Source of the DNA: Glandiceps talaboti
Lineage: Eukaryota; Hemichordata; Enteropneusta; Spengelidae
Length of the DNA stretch: 64,000 nucleotides
Assembly (NCBI RefSeq): GCF_964340395.1
Contig: NC_135562.1
Span: 23,592,173 to 23,656,172, forward strand
Direction: 5' to 3'
A program made the translations under genes and the position numbers. This document shows positions 46,351-58,130 of this stretch, piece after piece. How positions within the stretch are numbered: position 1 is the first letter of the stretch; the number at the start of each line of letters is the position of its first letter. The notes beneath the pieces were generated by a model that saw only the letters and a list, made by a program, of their open reading frames with translations, was not told the DNA's origin and made no database searches.

Positions 46351-47842
46351 CAGAACAAGATTACTTTTCATATGCAAAGGAGATGTTTGTTGAACCGCAG
46401 GGAGCCCATGAACCATGTTAGAAACAAACAGCAAATAAACAAGAAAACAGGAAAAATAACATAAATAAACAAAACAAAAACAAAAAAACCTGCTGTCATG
46501 CAGTAAACTAAGTTAGAGCCCAGTGTTCTTTCTCTGCAAATTTATAACTCTAATCTTTTGCAAATCATTTTTTTTTAGTCAGCATTTGCTTAGTTTTCTC
46601 AGGAAAGTTACAATTTTTTTCAAACTATATATAGAAAGACAAGGACAGTTTTAACACAAAAATAATTTTTTTTTTTGCATCAGAGATCACTACAAAAATC
46701 AATCATCAGATCTATAGTAGAGCTCTAAATTTGTTACCTGATTAGTTGAAGTAAGTCCAATAGTGTGTCCTGTCAGTGTTGAAAGATATGTGCGTTGAAT
46801 GAAGATTTGAATCTACTGCCATTATGTATATGCCAGTATGTTTACAATGGTTTGTTTTGGTACATACCATCAACACAAAATAATACCAAACTGGGGACAT
46901 TATTTTTTTAATGTGCCACACAGTGTCACTGTTCAATTCATAACTTTGTAGCCAAATTGGTCTACCATTTGCATTATTTAGTGGTTCAAAGTCAAACATT
47001 GGTAGTTTTTAGATGTGGGACTACCTAAAGATGCCATAGACATTCCATGCAAATGACCCCCCTAGGACTTTTTAGGTTGCACACAATTGTACACAATGTT
47101 TTGATAGTGATCATTTTACACCAAAACAGGTGGGATATGGTCTCATCTACAAGTATATAATTATGAAATATTGAATTTTAACTTACATGAATGTATGATC
47201 AGTAACTTTACCAAGAAATTGGGGAAAATTGGTATGAAACACATTTTTGGTCAAAAAAGCATGTGAAATTTATTTTTTTGATAAATACAAGGATTACATT
47301 TACAATTGGAAATTAGCTGTAAAAATTAATAGACAGATAGTATGGGTGTTGGGTAAAATATTTATCATGTTTACAGTAAATACAAACAAATTTGCATACA
47401 CAAATACTGCATACATGTGAGTCTGGCAGCATAATGATACGTCTCACAGACGACTATATCAAATACTTCGTTTGTTTAAAGAAATCTGACGAAAGACAAT
47501 GATGTAGATCCTGCCACATTATCCTGCCATAACGTCTTTATCAGTTCATGTAAACCAACACGTAGGAGTGATGGATCATACAGCATTGGCATCTGTGGTT
47601 TGTCATCGGCAGGATCGCGCGACCTGCCATTGACGACCTCACGGTGTCACAAGGTTTAATTAATAATGGAATATCCCCAATCAATTTCTTATTCGCACTG
47701 GGTTAAAAAGTACATAGCCACCATTTGCAATAACTCTTTTTTTGTTTAGTTTTTCTGTTAAGAGCAGAAGTCCATATATATATATATCTATATATATATA
47801 ACACTTAAACAGGATATTGTTTCTTCTCATTATTATTTACAG
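46351..47842. other. Remainder of the intron before exon d
   Basis: AT-rich; the part around 46920-47030 (ctaccatttg, attggtagttttta) resembles the ggtagccc repeat at 50395-50680. No gene. Confidence 0.35.
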
Positions 47843-47949
47843 GAAGAGGACAAGTTCGTGAATGTTTGAATGCGAACACAGACTTTGGGCATGATTTACC
47901 AACAACCTCTACCAAGCTGATGAATGAGATAAGAAAAGGAAAAAAATGA
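47843..47949 (+). CDS. Unrecognised gene, terminal exon d with stop
   Basis: The acceptor is attatttacag ending at 47842. With the split Gly codon it reads GRGQVRECLNANTDFGHDLP, then TTSTKLMNEIRKGKK and TGA at 47947-47949. Four exons keep one frame for about 90 codons over three phase-1 introns, so this is probably the 3' end of a real or recently lost gene nested in the separase intron. Product unknown; it may be the tail of the SET-like gene upstream, but the phase does not prove it. Confidence 0.6.
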
Positions 47950-48189
47950 TGAAAAAAGACTGAAACAAAAAGCAGTGGGACTAACATTGTCTGACCATGG
48001 ACATAAGTAGACTGAATTCTCTCAAATTTGGATCAAGGAAAATAGCGCCAATGGTGTTGAAGCACAACTGTATTGTTTTTTAAAACATCTATTCATACAT
48101 GAGCCATGTTAGGTTATATGTTTTCATTTCCTGAATGACTATCGAGTTGCCTATCCAACATAGTTGTAATCTATGCAATTCATTTGACT

Positions 48190-48330
48190 TTTATTATTGA
48201 TGTGGTCTTGTATTATGGGTGTGGTCTTGTTGCTTGGCATATATTTTCATCAATGTTTCGAATGTTTATTCATTAGTGTAACAATTTGCGACGTTATCTT
48301 TATGAAATATGCTATCATTTCAGAGCTCAA
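48190..48330 (+). repeat. Dispersed repeat module ('gttgcttggcata')
   Basis: Inverted relative of 480-1180 and direct relative of 50690-50955 and 52032-52560. Confidence 0.5.
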
Positions 48331-48820
48331 AATTCGTGTTTTTAGTCCCTGCTGGACGCAGTCCGGGACGGGAACTTATGGATTGGGGTCCATCCATCCG
48401 TCCGTCTGTCCAGAGCTGTTTCTTCGAGATGCCTGGACTGTTTTTTTTTCAAACTTGGTACAGGGGCAACATACAATGGCATACATATGCATGTTAATTT
48501 GTTTCATGCTACAATCCAATATGGCTGCCTAACAGCTATTTTGTTTGCAAATTTTCCATGTCCAAAGCCATAACTCAGACATGCTTGAATAGATCTCATT
48601 CAATATTGGTATTAGGACAGTGTTCTATGACATACATGTGCATAATTATTTTCATCATGATACTATCCAATATGGCTGCCTGGCAGCCATATTGTTTGTG
48701 ATTTTTCCATGTCCAAATCCATAACTCAAGACGTGCTTGCACAGATCTTATTCTAAGTTTGTATTAGGACAGTGTTCTATGACATACATGTGCTTATTCA
48801 TTGTTGTCATGATACTGCTA

Positions 48821-49604
48821 CTACTGCCACCGAACGAAAAAAAACCTAGTAATAATAGTAGTATTACAGATGTACGGGTTTGTCAATCATTAAAAAGTCA
48901 CCGTCTGCAACTTACCGCCGCAATTTGTGTACATTATACTCACTACTACTCACTCACATGTTTTACTCTATTGTTATCTGTGATAACTGTTACGTCATTC
49001 ATAAATGTCGGCATGATGATTTAACTTACGGCCGTAATTCACATAATTTTCTGGAACATTCTTCTCCTCTTTTCAACCAGTTAACAATTCTCGACGTGTT
49101 TAAGTTACACAAGTATTTAGTAGGTGTTTTTGTTTACGATTTAATACACAATAATTTACCACACTCTATAACCGATTATTGCTGGCTGTTTAATTATGAA
49201 TACAATACACGACAGAAGGCTCAGGGCAATTTGTGTATTCCGCCAGTGAAGACATCAGTTGGACAACAATCAATATCATATACAGGTGTTGTGAGTCGTA
49301 GAGTTGAACGGTATAAGTATGGATAGTTCTAACGTTGCACTCTAGCACTTACACTCTCATACTCTCGTACGGGATCGTTCAAGTCCAAGTCGGGAATTAG
49401 TCACGACTGAGAAGAGATTACCTGTATATTTTGTATTAAACTGATAATAAATAAATCTTTTCCAGTAAAAAAATGACTTCGTGTTTGTGTTTAGTGAGTA
49501 TAATGTATGCAAATTGCGGCGGTAAGTTGTCGACGGTGACTTTTTAATGAATGACAAACCCGTACATCTGTAATACTAGTTTTTTTTTCGTTCGGGGGCA
49601 GTAG
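48821..49604. mobile_element. Foldback element carrying LINE sequence
   Basis: The inverted ends are about 113-125 bp: ctactgccaccgaacg at 48821 and cgttcgggggcagtag ending at 49604. Inside them acagatgtacgggtttgtca, aaaaagtcaccgtc and acttaccgccgcaatttg are matched in inverted form. The left arm has an extra taataatagtag. The interior contains part of a LINE reading frame. Classed as a non-autonomous DNA element. Confidence 0.8.
49020..49330 (+). pseudogene. LINE ORF2 C-terminal fragment inside the foldback element
   Basis: Reads HNFLEHSSPLFNQLTILDVF, then KLHKYLVGVFVYDLIHNNLP and YNTRQKAQGNLCIPPVKTSV, the tail found after the reverse transcriptase in many Jockey/CR1-type LINEs. There is no catalytic core, and the frame ends shortly after. 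Confidence 0.7.
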
Positions 49605-50394
49605 TCTGGGGGGCAGTTGTTCTTCAGGGGCAGTTGTCCGGGGGGCAATTGTCCTTCGGGGGCAGTTGTCCGGGGGGCAGTTGTCCGGGGGACAATTGTC
49701 CTGTTACCTATTAGCACAGTGTTCTATGACATACATGTGCCTGTTCATTGTTATTGTGATACGATCAAATATGGCTGCCTGGCAGCCATTTTGTTGGGCA
49801 AATTTTCCATGTCCAAAGCCATAACTCACACATGCTTTAACAGATCTCATTCAAAGTTAGTATCAGGACATTGTTCTATGACATATGTGCATCTCCATTT
49901 TCGTCGTGATATGATCCAATATGGCTGTCTGGCAGCCATTTTGTTTGTGAATTTTCCATGTCCAAAGCCATAACTCAGAAATTCTTTAACCGATCTCATT
50001 CAAAGTTGGTATTAGGACAGTGTTCTAGGACATATATGTGCATATCCATTTTCGTCGTGATACGATCTGATATGGCTTCCTGGCAGCAATTTTGTTGGCA
50101 CAGTTTTCATGTCCAAAGCCATAACTCAGCCATGCTTGACCAGGTCCCCCCCCCCACCCCCGTAGTTGACCTATCCTTTATTGTTGAATGGTTTATTCCA
50201 TCATGTCATCTTGAAGAGTAGGCATGTTCGATGTCCAACGAGCAGAACCAACATATCTAAGTCTGTTTGATTTAGGTTCACAAGTGTTGATGCTTGATCA
50301 GAGTAGTGATATCAAGAAAATGACAACATAAACTGCCTGTTCATTAAATCCAATCAGAGCTGGGACTATGTCATTGTCAATGATTTGTTTCTTG

Positions 50395-50680
50395 GTAGCC
50401 CAGGTGGGCTACCATCATCTGAGATTGGTAGCCCAAGAGCAATGGTTGGTAGCCCATATGCATGTGTCCCTATAGTGACCCATACATCCAAAAATGTTCA
50501 TCTCGGTTCCCTTCGTCAAGTATGGCATCAAATAAGATGTTAAGTGTGACCTCTCACAGGTCCTATAGTCAAGTTGTCATAGTTTCATTAAAAACTTTGT
50601 TGCCCAATTTGGCTACCACCATAATTTGGTAGCCCAGAGATGCACATTGGTAGTCTGTGGATGTGAGACTACCCGAGTTT
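50395..50680. repeat. 'ggtagcccaggtgggctacc' repeat
   Basis: Several copies of ggtagccca/gggctacc in both orientations. Related words near 46925-47030 suggest a dispersed family. Confidence 0.45.
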
Positions 50681-50689
50681 TAAGCCCTG

Positions 50690-50955
50690 CATTTAGCTAT
50701 TGCTATGGGTGGGGTCATATTTGCATTTATTTTTGAATGTTTACTCAATTACTTACAAGATGATATCATTATTTGACCAAATGTACTCCCATTTTATTGT
50801 TTCTAAGGGCGTGGTCATGGTTGCTAGGCATACTTGCATACACTATTTGAACGTTTGTTAACTTGTCTATTTTCATTAATATTTCAAATGTTTGTTCATT
50901 GGTGTAAGAATTTGCGATGTTATCTTTATGAAATATGCTACCATTTAGCTGTTGT
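50690..50955 (+). repeat. Dispersed repeat module, left of a LINE
   Basis: Same family as 48190 and 52032. The text ends at ccatttagctgttg, where the LINE begins; the continuation (ctattggtgggtc) is at about 52032. Confidence 0.6.
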
Positions 50956-52031
50956 TATTAATAATAATAATAATCTTTATTCCCAGAAATATATAACAAT
51001 TCTACAATATATGAAGTATTCAACTTGGGAAAGGGAGACGAAAAATAGTTGTCTTTGCAACTAGTCGAGTCCGTCCCCTTTTACAATCTTAGGGATTAGG
51101 AATTACTAATTACTGGGGCTGCTGGTCAAATTGAGTATATTGCAATATTCACAGAATAGAAAACAATCATACATTGTATAAATATAGGTGGACAAAAAAC
51201 AACAACAACCAAACAAACAAATATAAAGAAACAACAAATGACCTACTTAAATATACAGACAAACGGTAATCATTCTCTATGAATATGAAGTATAACTAGT
51301 TTACAATGATTGGAGATAGTTTTGGAACTCTGTTTGAAAATTACTTCTGCTATTTATGTTGCGAATGTTGTAAGGGACACAATTCCATAGTTTAGCACCT
51401 GAATACTTGACAGTGAACTGACCAGTCCTATGGTTTGCTTTTGGGATGGTAAGGTCGTTTCTGGCGCTCTGTTGTGTTGTGAAGGAGTGTTTAATGGGAG
51501 TGAAAAAATCCTGAAAGGTATCCGGTAATCTGAGTTGCAAAACGTCATGAATGATAACGACAAGCTGTATTTTGTGCTGTTTGAAAATGTCAAGAATATT
51601 CAACCTTTTAAATAATGGCCCCGAGTGAGCACATCAATGACTATCTGTTATGGTGCGCACTATTCTTTTTTGAATTAAAAATATTTCATTCAGGTATGTC
51701 GGACACGTGTTACCCCACACTTCGAGACCGTAGGTGATATGGGGCAGAACAAAAGCATTATACAATAGTACAAGTACATATTCTGGAACCGTGTGACATA
51801 ACTTATAAAACACACATTCATTCTACATGTCATTCTACTAATTTTCTTTTTCACCTCAGCTATATGCTGCTTCCAAGACAGCGTATTGTCAATGTTGACC
51901 CCAACAAAAGGTGAACTTTTAACTTCATCTAGTGAGACCCCCTTAAATTCAAGGGAACCAATCAATACTTAAGATTGTATATTTTGTCTTATTTGAATTG
52001 ATCGTCAATTTATTGGCATCACATCATTTTC
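50956..52031 (-). pseudogene. 5'-truncated LINE relic, minus strand
   Basis: The 3' end is an ATT microsatellite tail (50956-50980) on the minus strand. Coding remnants are the thumb region GVSLDEVKSSPFVGVNIDNT with LSWKQHIAEVKKKISR, and further on KQHKIQLVVIIHDVLQLRLP with FTVKYSGAKLWNCVPYNIRN, separated by frameshifts. The catalytic core is lost. It splits an older dispersed repeat. Confidence 0.8.
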
Positions 52032-52560
52032 TATTGGTGGGTCAAGGTCGATAGGGATATTTGCATGAATTTTTTTATGTTTACTGAATAGCCTACAAGA
52101 TGATATTGTTATTTGACCAAAATGTACTCCAATGTTTTTGCTATGGGTGTGGTCATTGTTGCTAGGTATATTTGCAAACACATTATTAATCTTTGTTCAC
52201 TTGTCTATTTTTATCAATGTTTGAAATGTGTATTCATTGGTGTAAGAATTTGCGATGTTATCTTTATGAGATATGGTACCATTTAGCTGTTGCTATTGGC
52301 CAAAATGTACTCCCATTTTGTTGTTGCTAAGGCATATTTGCATACACTTTTTGAATGTTTGTTCACTTGTCTATCTTTGTGAAATACAGCTCTGTTTGGA
52401 TGTTGCTGTGGACGTGGTCATGGTTGCCATGGTATTTGAATATTTTTAATGAATTTGTATTCAATTGCCCACAGAATATCATTATTTGACCAAAGTGTAC
52501 TCCCATTTAGAAGTTGCCATTGGCATGGTCATGGTTGCCAGTGCCAATTATAAAAAATTT
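52032..52560 (+). repeat. Dispersed repeat modules, right of the LINE
   Basis: Three modules with ggtcatggttgctaggcata-like, tgtttgttcacttgtcta and gaatttgcgatgttatcttt words. Confidence 0.6.
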
Positions 52561-52909
52561 GAACAACATCTGCAAAATAACACTTCTAGAAACATCTCAC
52601 CAAGTTCCAGTGTCACTACCCAAGCCCTCATTTGCATATCACTGATAGTAAGAGATGTTGACATGTGATATACATTTAAAAATTGCCAATAACAATATCA
52701 GAGAGTTAATACATCACCTAGCCCATCGGGCTTATTAGTCACTATAAAATTGAATACCTAGTAGAATCAACAGTGAAATAAAAAGTGGGATTCGTCCTCA
52801 ATTTTAATCTGTATTACAAAACACACAGCGGCGAGCTTGAAACACCTCACCTCTAAAACGACCTGTTTCGATCCTGAGTGGAGGAATTTGAGTGGATAAC
52901 TGATAGTTA

Positions 52910-53072
52910 TAGTACACATCAGAGAACATGTACTGTTTTTATTTGGACAGTTTTGGTTAACCTGTGTTATTTTGTCCGAGGCACAGCTGAGGACTAAATA
53001 ACTGATGGGTTAACCAAAACTGTTTGAATAAAAACTGTTAATGTCCGAGGACGTGTACTATAACGACGTTAT
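52910..53072. mobile_element. Imperfect palindromic MITE
   Basis: The arms share ttatagtacac/gtgtactataa, tactgtttttattt/aataaaaactgt and acagttttggttaacc/ggttaaccaaaactgt, meeting near tccgaggcacagctgagga. It folds into one long hairpin. Confidence 0.75.
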
Positions 53073-53880
53073 ACTTAGAGTTTGACGAGTTTTTAGGTTT
53101 TTCACCAGAAAGTCAACCTAGGTATCTGAGCTCTGTTATGTAACCTCTCACCACTGTTATGTTAATTACAAAATTCGCTATAGAAATCCCATCCAGCATT
53201 TCTCGGCTAAATAATCTGAATTTCCCCCAAACGTTTAGCGTGAAATCCATGAACCCAGAAGGATTCGTTCTGTATCAAAACGACAGTCCCAAATCAAGCA
53301 GTATTTCCATTTTCCTCATCCACAGTTCTTATTAACCCTGTAAACATACGCATTGTCAAGTCAATGAACAAATGATATCTGGAGATGATATCTATCTCAC
53401 TTTGTAGTGAAGTAGTTAGAGAACGTACCTTTGGATAGATGAATAGGTACATAACTAGAGGTACTGTGTTTGAGACCCATTTAGGTAAAGTCGATTTTTT
53501 ACAAACACTTTACTGAGAGACAGGTGCAAAATTAGGTGCGGTAGCACATGTTGATTGCATTTGAACAGTGACAAGGTAGGGAGTGGGCCATAGCCAGTTA
53601 CATTCATGGATTAACGGTATGCGGATACTTCCTTTGTGTCTGATTAAATAAACATAGTGTCCGATTAACTAAAAGAAATGTATGATTAACTAAAAAAAAA
53701 GTGTTCAATTAACTTAAAGTGTATGATTAACTAAAAAAAGTGTACGATTAACTAAAAAAGTGTCCGCTAAATGAAATTAGGAGCACAGTTGAAACAATGG
53801 CGATGAGTTGGAAAGGAGTACAACAATTTTAAAACAAGTTTCAAATTCAGTGAAAATAACATAATGTCTAATTTTTGTCA
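53073..53880. other. Intronic DNA with a 20-bp-scale minisatellite
   Basis: From about 53637 to 53770 there are six diverged copies of tgtatgattaactaaaaaaa-like units. The rest has no recognised feature. Confidence 0.5.
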
Positions 53881-54094
53881 ATTGTTTTTTTTCAGGGTTG
53901 TTGGCCCAAAGCCAGGCTTTTTCTTATTGTTGTAGTTGCCTTAATAATGGACAGCAAGTTGTTAAAATAAAATGAATAATAAATGAAAAGAATTTCCCAT
54001 ACTGTTGTCAGAAATTTTGAAATATTGTGTTCATGTGTGCATGTCTTGTGTGTGTGCGTAGTATTTCTTAAAGACAGTACTTGTCTGTGCGTGT

Positions 54095-54131
54095 GTGCAT
54101 GCATGCGTGTGTGTGTGTGTGTGTGTGTGTG
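54095..54131. repeat. (GT)n microsatellite
   Basis: A GT run with gcatg steps on both sides. Confidence 0.85.
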
Positions 54132-54439
54132 CATGCCATAGTATTTCTTAAAGACTAATTATCTAACATAACCTTTCCACAAAGGATACATGTATTATGG
54201 TAACGTGTGAGAATGAACAAAATCACGACAAAACAGAGAAAAAATGGGTATTACTATGTCTAGATATATTTTGCCAACAAATCAGCTCTCTAGTTATTCT
54301 AAGTGGAGGTTGCTATTATTTGTTGTTCTCATATGATTTAATATGGGGTTGCGCACACCCAGAATTTTATAAACAAAAACAATTTATGGTAAATTAAATG
54401 TGTCTGTGATCACTAAAAAGAATTATGGATATTCTCAGT

Positions 54440-54781
54440 AAATCTTCAAAATTTCCCCCTAAGGGCATATAAAGTCAAATATTTTCACCCATTCCTAGGG
54501 GGAAAATTGAGCACATGTAGTTCCCTTAAGGACCTTCCCCCTATTGTAGCTCCTGGGGTTAAAATACCTTAAGGGGAAATTTTTGGAGGGCTAGAAAGTA
54601 TATATCTTTTGTTATTTATTTAAATATTATATAAATGTCGATATCTGTAATGACTACCTAAATGTTAGTTAACTGAACAGTAACATTATGAATTATTCTT
54701 TTCCTTATGATTTTACAAGCAAATAAATAAAATTTCCCCCTATGGTTGACTTTTTTGGCATTTCCCCCTATGGTTGAATCT

Positions 54782-54846
<65 letters not shown>
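54440..54846. repeat. 'tttccccctatgg' repeat ending in (TA)n
   Basis: Scattered aatttccccctaagg, tcctagggggaaaatt and tttccccctatggttga words followed by a 66-bp TA run. They resemble the core of the 76-bp array unit and the words after the TA run at 30717. Confidence 0.6.
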
Positions 54847-54849
<3 letters not shown>

Positions 54850-55260
54850 TGTGAAATTAGTGAACAAACATAAGCGATGAGACAATACTACCTACCATTA
54901 GTCCAGTTGCCAGAGGTAGTTTTGGGGCTTAACCTTGCAATGTGAGTTATATGATATTTTTTTGCAGATTACACCTCAGTAAGGTGTCCTGTTAGCATAT
55001 CTGATGGGTGCCACTCGCGCACCCTTGGGCATTTTGTTATATATCACGAGAAAACCGAAATACCATGTAGTGCTATGGGCAAACACATGTTTTGGAAGGC
55101 TTAATACTTACTGCCTATAAAACCATGTCAAAGTTACTTAAAAGTCATATTTACATGTTTACCCATAGCAATACATATATAATTACGATTTATATAATTA
55201 CGATTACGCTCTGCCACTGCGGTATAGAGCACTGTCTTAGCAGATTGATACTCACCGAGT

Positions 55261-55293
<33 letters not shown>

Positions 55294-55350
55294 TATATAG
55301 AATTAAGATACATCTTTAATGTTATTGTTACTTTTCCCCCATGTATACAG

Positions 55351-55477
55351 CCAAGCACAGGATGTCTGCCAGGAAGCTATCACTTTATTGGAAGATTACA
55401 CCACAAATATGGATGACCATAGGTTGCAAGATTTGTTAGCAGTAGCCTATGTCTGGAACTATGTAAATCAAACACCA
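55351..55477 (+). CDS. ESPL1: Separase (ESPL1) internal exon, fourth visible
   Basis: The acceptor is catgtatacag ending at 55350 and the donor gtaagt at 55478. The first base completes Cys from the exon at 24460. It reads QAQDVCQEAITLLEDYTTNM, then DDHRLQDLLAVAYVWNYVNQ and TP, phase 0 at the end. It aligns with remembered human separase CSALDAIREALQLLD followed by QLLDDKAQALLWLYICTLE. The preceding intron is 30.7 kb and holds at least two other coding units. Confidence 0.85.
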
Positions 55478-55917
55478 GTAAGTCGTTTAACAGTACTAGC
55501 ATATCTCACATCATCTGGTAAAATGAAGATTATTCTTAAATTTAGTCTGCTCCTTGAACAATAAATGATGTGGTTAACCATAAGGTATTTAACATTCTCA
55601 ATAGTACACAGTGCTGAAACATGATTTGGAAACAACTTGAAACTTTATTAACTTAATAATGCCATGAACACTAAACAGTTTTTAGCACAACTGAACTGAG
55701 GTGTGTGTGTGTGTGTAAATGAGTTAAAGTCAAAAACTGCCTGAGCGTTTGCCTTGGTATTTGGTGGAAATGTTATTTAGGGCATGTAGATGGAAATTTG
55801 TTCAAATGAAAATGATCACATCAGAGATGTGCAGTTTGGGTCAAGAAATGTTTTTGGTCAAAATACTTAAACTTAAATAGTTAGACAATAAATGTATCTA
55901 TTACTCTATTTTGATAG
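55478..55917. other. Start of intron 4 before the 66-bp array
   Basis: Contains a short GT run near 55700 and flank sequence related to 43790-43930. From about 55885 the sequence grades into the first repeat's polypyrimidine stretch. Confidence 0.5.
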
Positions 55918-57435
55918 GTTGTAGATGGTAGTAGTGATATAGAAACTGACAATAAATAGATTTATTTTACTCTATTTTGATAGGTTGTCGATGGTAGTAG
56001 TGATATAGAAACTGACAATAAATAGATTTATTTTACTCTATTTTGATAGGTTGTCGATGGTAGTAGTGATATAGAAACTGACAATAAATAGATTTATTTT
56101 ACTCTATTTTGATAGGTTGTCGATGGTAGTAGTGATATAGAAACTGACAATAAATAGATTTATTTTACTCTATTTTGATAGGTTGTAGATGGTAGTAGTG
56201 ATATAGAAACTGACAATAAATAGATTTATTTTACTCTATTTTGATAGGTTGTCGATGGTAGTAGTGATATAGAAACTGACAATAAATAGATTTATTTTAC
56301 TCTATTTTGATAGGTTGTCGATGGTAGTAGTGATATAGAAACTGACAATAAATAGATTTATTTTACTCTATTTTGATAGGTTGTCGATGGTAGTAGTGAT
56401 ATAGAAACTGACAATAAATAGATTTATTTTACTCTATTTTGATAGGTTGTAGATGGTAGTAGTGATATAGAAACTGACAATAAATAGATTTATTTTACTC
56501 TATTTTGATAGGTTGTAGATGGTAGTAGTGATATAGAAACTGACAATAAATAGATTTATTTTACTCTATTTTGATAGGTTGTCGATGGTAGTAGTGATAT
56601 AGAAACTGACAATAAATAGATTTATTTTACTCTATTTTGATAGGTTGTCGATGGTAGTAGTGATATAGAAACTGACAATAAATAGATTTATTTTACTCTA
56701 TTTTGATAGGTTGTCGATGGTAGTAGTGATATAGAAACTGACAATAAATAGATTTATTTTACTCTATTTTGATAGGTTGTCGATGGTAGTAGTGATATAG
56801 AAACTGACAATAAATAGATTTATTTTACTCTATTTTGATAGGTTGTCGATGGTAGTAGTGATATAGAAACTGACAATAAATAGATTTATTTTACTCTATT
56901 TTGATAGGTTGTAGATGGTAGTAGTGATATAGAAACTGACAATAAATAGATTTATTTTACTCTATTTTGATAGGTTGTAGATGGTAGTAGTGATATAGAA
57001 ACTGACAATAAATAGATTTATTTTACTCTATTTTGATAGGTTGTAGATGGTAGTAGTGATATAGAAACTGACAATAAATAGATTTATTTTACTCTATTTT
57101 GATAGGTTGTAGATGGTAGTAGTGATATAGAAACTGACAATAAATAGATTTATTTTACTCTATTTTGATAGGTTGTCGATGGTAGTAGTGATATAGAAAC
57201 TGACAATAAATAGATTTATTTTACTCTATTTTGATAGGTTGTCGATGGTAGTAGTGATATAGAAACTGACAATAAATAGATTTATTTTACTCTATTTTGA
57301 TAGGTTGTAGATGGTAGTAGTGATATAGAAACTGACAATAAATAGATTTATTTTACTCTATTTTGATAGGTTGTCGATGGTTGTAGTGATATAGAAACTG
57401 ACAATAAATATATTTATTTTACTCTATTTTGATAG
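55918..57435 (+). repeat. 66-bp array of 23 units copying a separase splice acceptor
   Basis: Exactly 23 units of 66 bp (1,518 bp) end at the true exon start at 57436. Each unit has gttgtmgatggtagtagtga, then tatagaaactgacaataaat, then agatttattttactctattt and tgatag. So each carries a branch/pyrimidine-type stretch, an AG acceptor and the first coding bases of the exon (VVDGSSDIETDNK) followed by an in-frame TAG. In the last unit TAG is changed to TAT, and the frame stops later at TGA. Copies are nearly identical, varying mainly at one silent C/A site. Confidence 0.95.
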
Positions 57436-57648
57436 GTTGTCGATGGTACTAGTGATATAGAAAATGACAGGACATTGGAGAACATCAGTATCAACTCTAC
57501 TGTGAATGGTGACAATAATGACATGCAATGTCTACTACAAGCAGTGCAGTTATGGTCACAAGATTACAATACAGATGGTTACTATGATATCAATGATACA
57601 TGTCAGGCAATGATGATGCTAGCTGCTATCTTTCATCTCAAACATAAG
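57436..57648 (+). CDS. ESPL1: Separase (ESPL1) internal exon, fifth visible
   Basis: The acceptor is ttttgatag (the last of a series of copies) and the donor gtgggt at 57649; phase 0 on both sides, 71 codons. It starts VVDGTSDIENDRTLENISIN (acidic linker), then LLQAVQLWSQDYNTDGYYDI and NDTCQAMMMLAAIFHLKHK. The second half aligns with remembered human separase QALALWKELLTKG and QTAASLQILAALYQL. The next exon must lie beyond the satellite that fills the rest of the window. The exon's first 33 bases are the parent or sibling of the 66-bp array. Confidence 0.85.
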
Positions 57649-57661
57649 GTGGGTGTGTGTA

Positions 57662-57695
57662 ACCATAGACCCTCCGTTGGTGGAGGGTCTATGGT
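57662..57695. repeat. Perfect 14-bp-stem hairpin after a separase donor
   Basis: accatagaccctcc and its exact complement ggagggtctatggt flank the loop gttggt, 13 bases after the donor at 57649. It could fold in pre-mRNA and affect donor use. Confidence 0.85.
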
Positions 57696-57699
57696 GTAA

Positions 57700-57896
57700 C
57701 TTATATCTGCCCTTGTAACTAATGGGTCAAACACAAGGTGTGTGTGTGTGTGTGTAACTTATCTCTTTGTCCACATAACTAAGGTGTCAAACATAAGGTG
57801 TGTGTGTAACTTATCTCTTTGTCCATGTAACTAAGGAGTCAAACAAGGTGGATGTACATGCATGTTACTTATCTCTATGTAGACATAACCTGGGGT

Positions 57897-57937
<41 letters not shown>

Positions 57938-58130
57938 CTTATCTCTATGTCCACATAACTAAGGTGTCAAACATAAGGTGTGTGTGTAACTTATCTCTTT
58001 GTCTGTAACTAAGAGGTCAGACATAAGGTGTATGTGTGTGTGTGTGTAACTTATATATGTCCACATAACTAAGGCGTCAAACATAAGTTGGATGTGTGTT
58101 ACTTATCTCTATGTCCATGTAACTAAGGGT
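57700..58130. repeat. About 60-70 bp minisatellite with GT runs
   Basis: About seven units with gtgtaacttatctctttgtc, cacataactaaggtgtcaaa and cataaggtg; GT-run length differs between units. Confidence 0.85.

Larger units (their letters stand above)
48345..50160 (+). repeat. 'CCGGACG..GTCCGGGACG' repeat, second copy, interrupted
   Basis: The same opening as at 19290 (tccctgctggacgcagtccg, a variant hairpin, then tccatccatccgtccgtctg) and five or more modules with gatccaatatggctgcctgg and ccataactcagacatgcttg. A foldback element (48821-49604) and a short ggggcagttgtccgg minisatellite (49605-49706) split it. Confidence 0.75.

Noticed and set aside
53885-53940. Possible exon after tttttttcag
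   Set aside because: A pyrimidine-rich tract with AG occurs by chance; the following frame (GLLAQSQAFS) has no partner exon.
55918-57435. CRISPR-like array
   Set aside because: Units are contiguous 66-bp copies with no variable spacers, and the genome is eukaryotic; the repeat copies an exon border.
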